Of a stretch of DNA of 64,000 nt, positions 61,701 through 64,000 are shown piece after piece (positions within the stretch are counted from its first letter, which is position 1; every line of letters starts with the position of its first letter). The notes beneath the pieces were generated by a model. That model searched no databases, was not told the DNA's origin, and saw only the letters and a program-made list of their open reading frames with translations. This stretch comes from Candidatus Alistipes stercoravium. Lineage in GTDB: Bacteria > Bacteroidota > Bacteroidia > Bacteroidales > Rikenellaceae. Position numbers and translations under genes: made by a program. The DNA lies in the NCBI GenBank assembly GCA_019119615.1, contig DWWQ01000004.1:1-64000 (forward strand), given 5' to 3'.

Positions 61701-61861
61701 GTAGCTCCGAGCAGCGGGCCCGAAGCATCCACGACGACACCTTCGAGAGTTCCTTCGCCGGTCTGGGCTTGCGCCGGCAAAATGGCAACTGACTCCGCAG
61801 CACACAACGCCATCCAGAAAGCGATGCAGCCGAAGAGGACTCTTTTTGTAAAATTCCACAT
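58760..61861 (-). CDS. SusC/RagA family TonB-linked outer membrane protein
   Basis: LEGVVVDASGPLLGATVIVKNTTRGTTTDADGVFHLDGL; VVVDGVPLMMNTT; SLLKGASAAALYGAVAANGAIMITTKS. Confidence 0.95.
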   Translation of the reverse strand: MWNFTKRVLFGCIAFWMALCAAESVAILPAQAQTGEGTLEGVVVDASGPLLGATVIVKNTTRGTTTDADGVFHLDGLKRGEVLQVTYVGYDPYEVAYAGQTFLEIRLKQTANQLNAVVVTAMGIERQSKTLTYAAETVGGDDVADIKSINMINSLQGKSAGLQITPNSTGAGGSSKILFRGNKSINGSNQPLVVVDGVPLMMNTTSDQVSSSIGNGTRDGGDAMSTINPDDIASISLLKGASAAALYGAVAANGAIMITTKSASAGRISVSVSSNTTVETPISLPEFQTTYGSADKTYSWGPKLESEAPNYAREFYRTGWTTNNSVSISGGAENLRAYFSYGNVSSGGITPENDYAQHTLNSKVGFDLFDDHVQIDFSAKYVNQHVSNQPAAGWLINPLTGAYLFPRGEDWDYYKANYEIYDASLNANIHNWVNTALEQFDNPYWILNRQKPVSERNRYEFGGQVKYRIIDGLSLTGRMRYERADDNFKHNFYASSTANRYPMGRMKDNRYFSEQLYADALVQYEHTWGDFSLNATAGASMTRTQSNDVELWAEGTKFSMTDGKPNGNVMYPNLFIPANYYANMASMGLTRKRLNSVFATATFGYREGLFLDVTARNDWSSALAFTNGYSFFYPSVGASLLLDRFVDMGGNIDLFKFRASYSVVGNDVPAYMTNPLYTLGTQGAITPPKSTPFRTLEPEKTHSFEAGFDGEFFQHRLHVSATYYKTNTRNQFFSIKLPWESGYESQYVNAGNVQNQGFELSLGWFQDFGNDFTWSTDLNLSYNDNKIIELVEGLQDGLSLSNFGGAQVVLKEGGHFGDLYVRTLQHNEDGSLMVNTVTDEATGESYQVPVLGGEGLEDLKYVGDMNSKVYMGWNNTFRYKDFALGFLIDFRFGGKVLSMTEAALDGWGVSQRTADARDCGYVEREGVRFTNVQKYYDLVGATNYNAQYNNEDYVYDATNVRLREISFGYTFRDLFGPSKNLTLSLIARNLFFFYKDAPMDPDVSMGTGNGVQGFDIFNLPTTRSFGLNVKLNF

Positions 61862-62245
61862 AGACTATTTGGTTTTGGTTGGACATGATGCGATCTCCTG
61901 TCTGGCAAATACCCGACATCCGGCCTTTTCGTATCAGAAAGAGGGCCTTTTGCTCTGAAAAACGCCATGAGGCGGGTATCGGAATCGCAGGTTGCACACG
62001 ACGCCACCTATCAAATCCTTTACCAAACTTGAATATTCCGGAATATTTTTTACAACGCCCGGATCGGCCGGGAGCGGCCGGGAGACTCCGACCGCTCCGG
62101 CTCTCCGCCGCATGGCGACAGGCCCCAGACGACGGAATCACGGCGATCCGTCCGGACGACGATCCGTTTCGCAGGCCCCGAAGGAGAAAAACCGGCTCCG
62201 ATTTGCAGAATCAGGAAATAATGCGTACTTTTGGGGGCGTTTTTC

Positions 62246-62333
62246 GGAGAGATGCAGGAGTGGTTGAACTGGCCCGCCTGGAAAGCGAGTAAACATCAAA
62301 AGTGTTTCAGGGGTTCGAATCCCCTTCTCTCCG
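62246..62333 (+). tRNA. tRNA-Ser (anticodon GGA)
   Basis: GGAGAGA/TCTCTCC acceptor; anticodon loop CTGGAAA; long variable arm; T-arm AGGGG-TTCGAAT-CCCCT. Confidence 0.92.
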
Positions 62334-62533
62334 CAACAGGACCGGACACCCCGGGTCCCGGGCAAAAGCCCCGACGGAAAATCCGCCGGGGCTTTGTTAT
62401 TTAAATGCCGCACAGAAAAAACGGTCCCGCCCCACAGCAGGATCCGCAATCCCGGCCCGACCGGCCCGGGCACAAAAAAATCCCTTCCCGAATCTCGGGA
62501 GGGGACCAACACATGTGAAAAGGCGTCGGCCGA

Positions 62534-62761
62534 TTATTTCTCGGCAGCGGGAGCAGCCTCCTCGGCGGCGGCGTTCTCGCAAGCCGTCGAATCGCACTTC
62601 TCGCAAGCGGTCGAATCGCAGGCAGCAGCAGGAGCAGCAGCCTCCACGGCCGTCGTCTCGGCAGCCTCGCCCTCGGCAGCTGCCTTCGAGTTGGCATTGC
62701 CGCAGCAGCTAACCATAGCGGCAGCAGCCAGAATCACTACGAAAGTAAAGATCTTCTTCAT
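62534..62761 (-). CDS. Small Ala/Cys-rich repeat lipoprotein
   Basis: MKKIFTFVVILAAAAMVSCCGNANSKAAAEG...ACDSTACEKCDSTACENAAAEEAAPAAEK; lipobox AMVSC; start and stop clear. Confidence 0.65.
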   Translation of the reverse strand: MKKIFTFVVILAAAAMVSCCGNANSKAAAEGEAAETTAVEAAAPAAACDSTACEKCDSTACENAAAEEAAPAAEK

Positions 62762-62829
62762 ATTATTTAAGAGTTTTAAAAACGCCTCAAATATATATAT
62801 TCGAAGAATAACTTCAAAATTTTTTCGAC

Positions 62830-63303
62830 CTATTTTACAAAATCCCTGATCGACAGTTCCTCGCTCTTAACGAAGGCTTTAGGAAATGTCGGGGAGACCC
62901 GTTCCTTGAGGATGATGGCCTCCTCGGTCGTCAGGCAGTTTCCGACCGACACCTTGAAGTAGGGAACGTCGTAACCCATGTAGGCTTCGACACCCGGATA
63001 GCTCTCCTCGAAAAGCTTCTTGGCGGTAAAGGCTCCTTCGCGGGCCTCGGGGCCGTTGTCCGAGAAGATGCAGACCCGGTATCCCGAAATGCGGTCGCGC
63101 TGTTCGGTACGCGACGCCTCGGCTACGGCACGGGCCGCATCGCCGTACTCCACGGCAACGACCCGGGAGGGTTCGAAGGAGCGGCCCGGCTGCGACTCGG
63201 GCACGGCCAGGCGGCGTTTGAAGGTCTCGAGCGTCTGGGCCGTCGCCCCGGCGACCGCCACAGCCGAAAACAGCAGGGAGAGTAAGAGGATTCTGCGCAT
63301 CAT
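62830..63303 (-). CDS. Exported SPOR-like domain protein
   Basis: Signal peptide; ISGYRVCIFSDNGPEAREGAFTAKKLFEESYPGVEAYMGYDVPYFKVSVGNCLTTEEAIILKERV. Confidence 0.65.
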   Translation of the reverse strand: MMRRILLLSLLFSAVAVAGATAQTLETFKRRLAVPESQPGRSFEPSRVVAVEYGDAARAVAEASRTEQRDRISGYRVCIFSDNGPEAREGAFTAKKLFEESYPGVEAYMGYDVPYFKVSVGNCLTTEEAIILKERVSPTFPKAFVKSEELSIRDFVK

Positions 63304-63827
63304 TCCAACATCTTGATCGAGTTACGAAGGTCGTCGAGCGACCCTCCAAAGGTATTCAAAAAATCCGACACGGGGATCATCTCCCCCGAAATTTTCACGG
63401 GGGCTATCCCCGCACGGCCCCGCAGCCGGTAGGAGACGGCGATCTGCGACCACTCCTCCCCGCGGATGCGGCGCTCGAGGACATAGAGCGCCATGGGGTC
63501 CTGCGACTCCATCCGCCAGCGGGTTGTGGCCCCGGTTGTCGCACGGCGCTCAAGGCGCAGCGGATCACACAGGCGCAGAGTCCCCACACGGGCCCCGGCA
63601 TAGTAGATATCCAGCTCCGCACGCCGGATTTTCAGGGTGTGCTTCGTGTCGTTGCGCAGCGTCAGGTCGAGTTCGATCCCGACGGAACCGCGCCGCACGA
63701 GGCGTTCGACCGATTCGACCCAGACGCCCTGCCGCGGCCCGGTCATCGACGGGCGGCAGCCCGATACCGACATCAACAGCACAAGGCAGACCGCCCCGCG
63801 GAGCAGCCGCCGCACAATACGCGACAT
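63300..63827 (-). CDS. Lipoprotein with LEA type 2-like domain
   Basis: Lipobox LMSVSGCRPS; VGIELDLTLRNDTKHTLKIRRAELDIYYAGARVGTLRL; ATGA overlap with next gene. Confidence 0.6.
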   Translation of the reverse strand: MSRIVRRLLRGAVCLVLLMSVSGCRPSMTGPRQGVWVESVERLVRRGSVGIELDLTLRNDTKHTLKIRRAELDIYYAGARVGTLRLCDPLRLERRATTGATTRWRMESQDPMALYVLERRIRGEEWSQIAVSYRLRGRAGIAPVKISGEMIPVSDFLNTFGGSLDDLRNSIKMLE

Positions 63828-63893
63828 GCACCGCAGCCTCCGCGGTCGGGACGCGGACCTTATGCCGGGATTATGGTCGTCATGAATCATGGC

Positions 63894-64000
63894 TCAACGC
63901 TCTCCCGTATAGATCTGGGCAATGCCGAAACTCTGGCTTCGGACCCGGCAGTTGCGGAATCCGGCCCGTTCGAGCATCCCGAGGAAGACGTCGGGTGCCG
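63894..64000 (-). CDS. ubiE: C-terminus of menaquinone/ubiquinone biosynthesis methyltransferase (partial)
   Basis: Minus frame APDVFLGMLERAGFRNCRVRSQSFGIAQIYTGER*. Confidence 0.7.
   Translation of the reverse strand, partial: APDVFLGMLERAGFRNCRVRSQSFGIAQIYTGER

Noticed and set aside
56963-61792. 1609-aa plus-strand ORF
   Set aside because: Antisense to susD/susC; low-complexity His/Arg/Val/Leu composition typical of the reverse complement of GC-rich genes.

Overview
64 kb from a GC-rich Bacteroidota chromosome (Alistipes-like by gene content and codon usage; genus is inference). No phage, IS, CRISPR or rRNA was seen. Housekeeping genes: clpB (partial), dnaX, tyrS, folB, an NSS transporter, ribH, recF plus a DUF721 gene, an OmpA-family protein, nrdJ, ridA, mdh, recR, batE/batD, class I fumarase, fba, tRNA-Thr, pheA plus DAHP synthase/chorismate mutase, a two-component system plus a PiT-PhoU transporter, pflB/pflA, and tRNA-Ser. 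There are two Sus-like loci: (i) 26134-41571, SusC/SusD followed by surface-type lipoproteins, two LRR lipoproteins, a subtilisin-like S8 protease, a DUF1573 protein and a small lipoprotein, with no glycosidase; (ii) 52347-61861 (minus), SusC/SusD plus two GH20 hexosaminidases. Most notable: a complete-looking Phe/Tyr transcription attenuator upstream of pheA (26-aa leader with 10 aromatic residues, antiterminator and terminator, 41737-41955); the protease-linked Sus-like locus; an A10 tract in dnaX where a -1 slip gives an immediate TAA (candidate gamma/tau switch); and candidate small RNAs at 48577-48672 and 21607-21780. All calls are from reading the sequence; no searches or folding programs were run.
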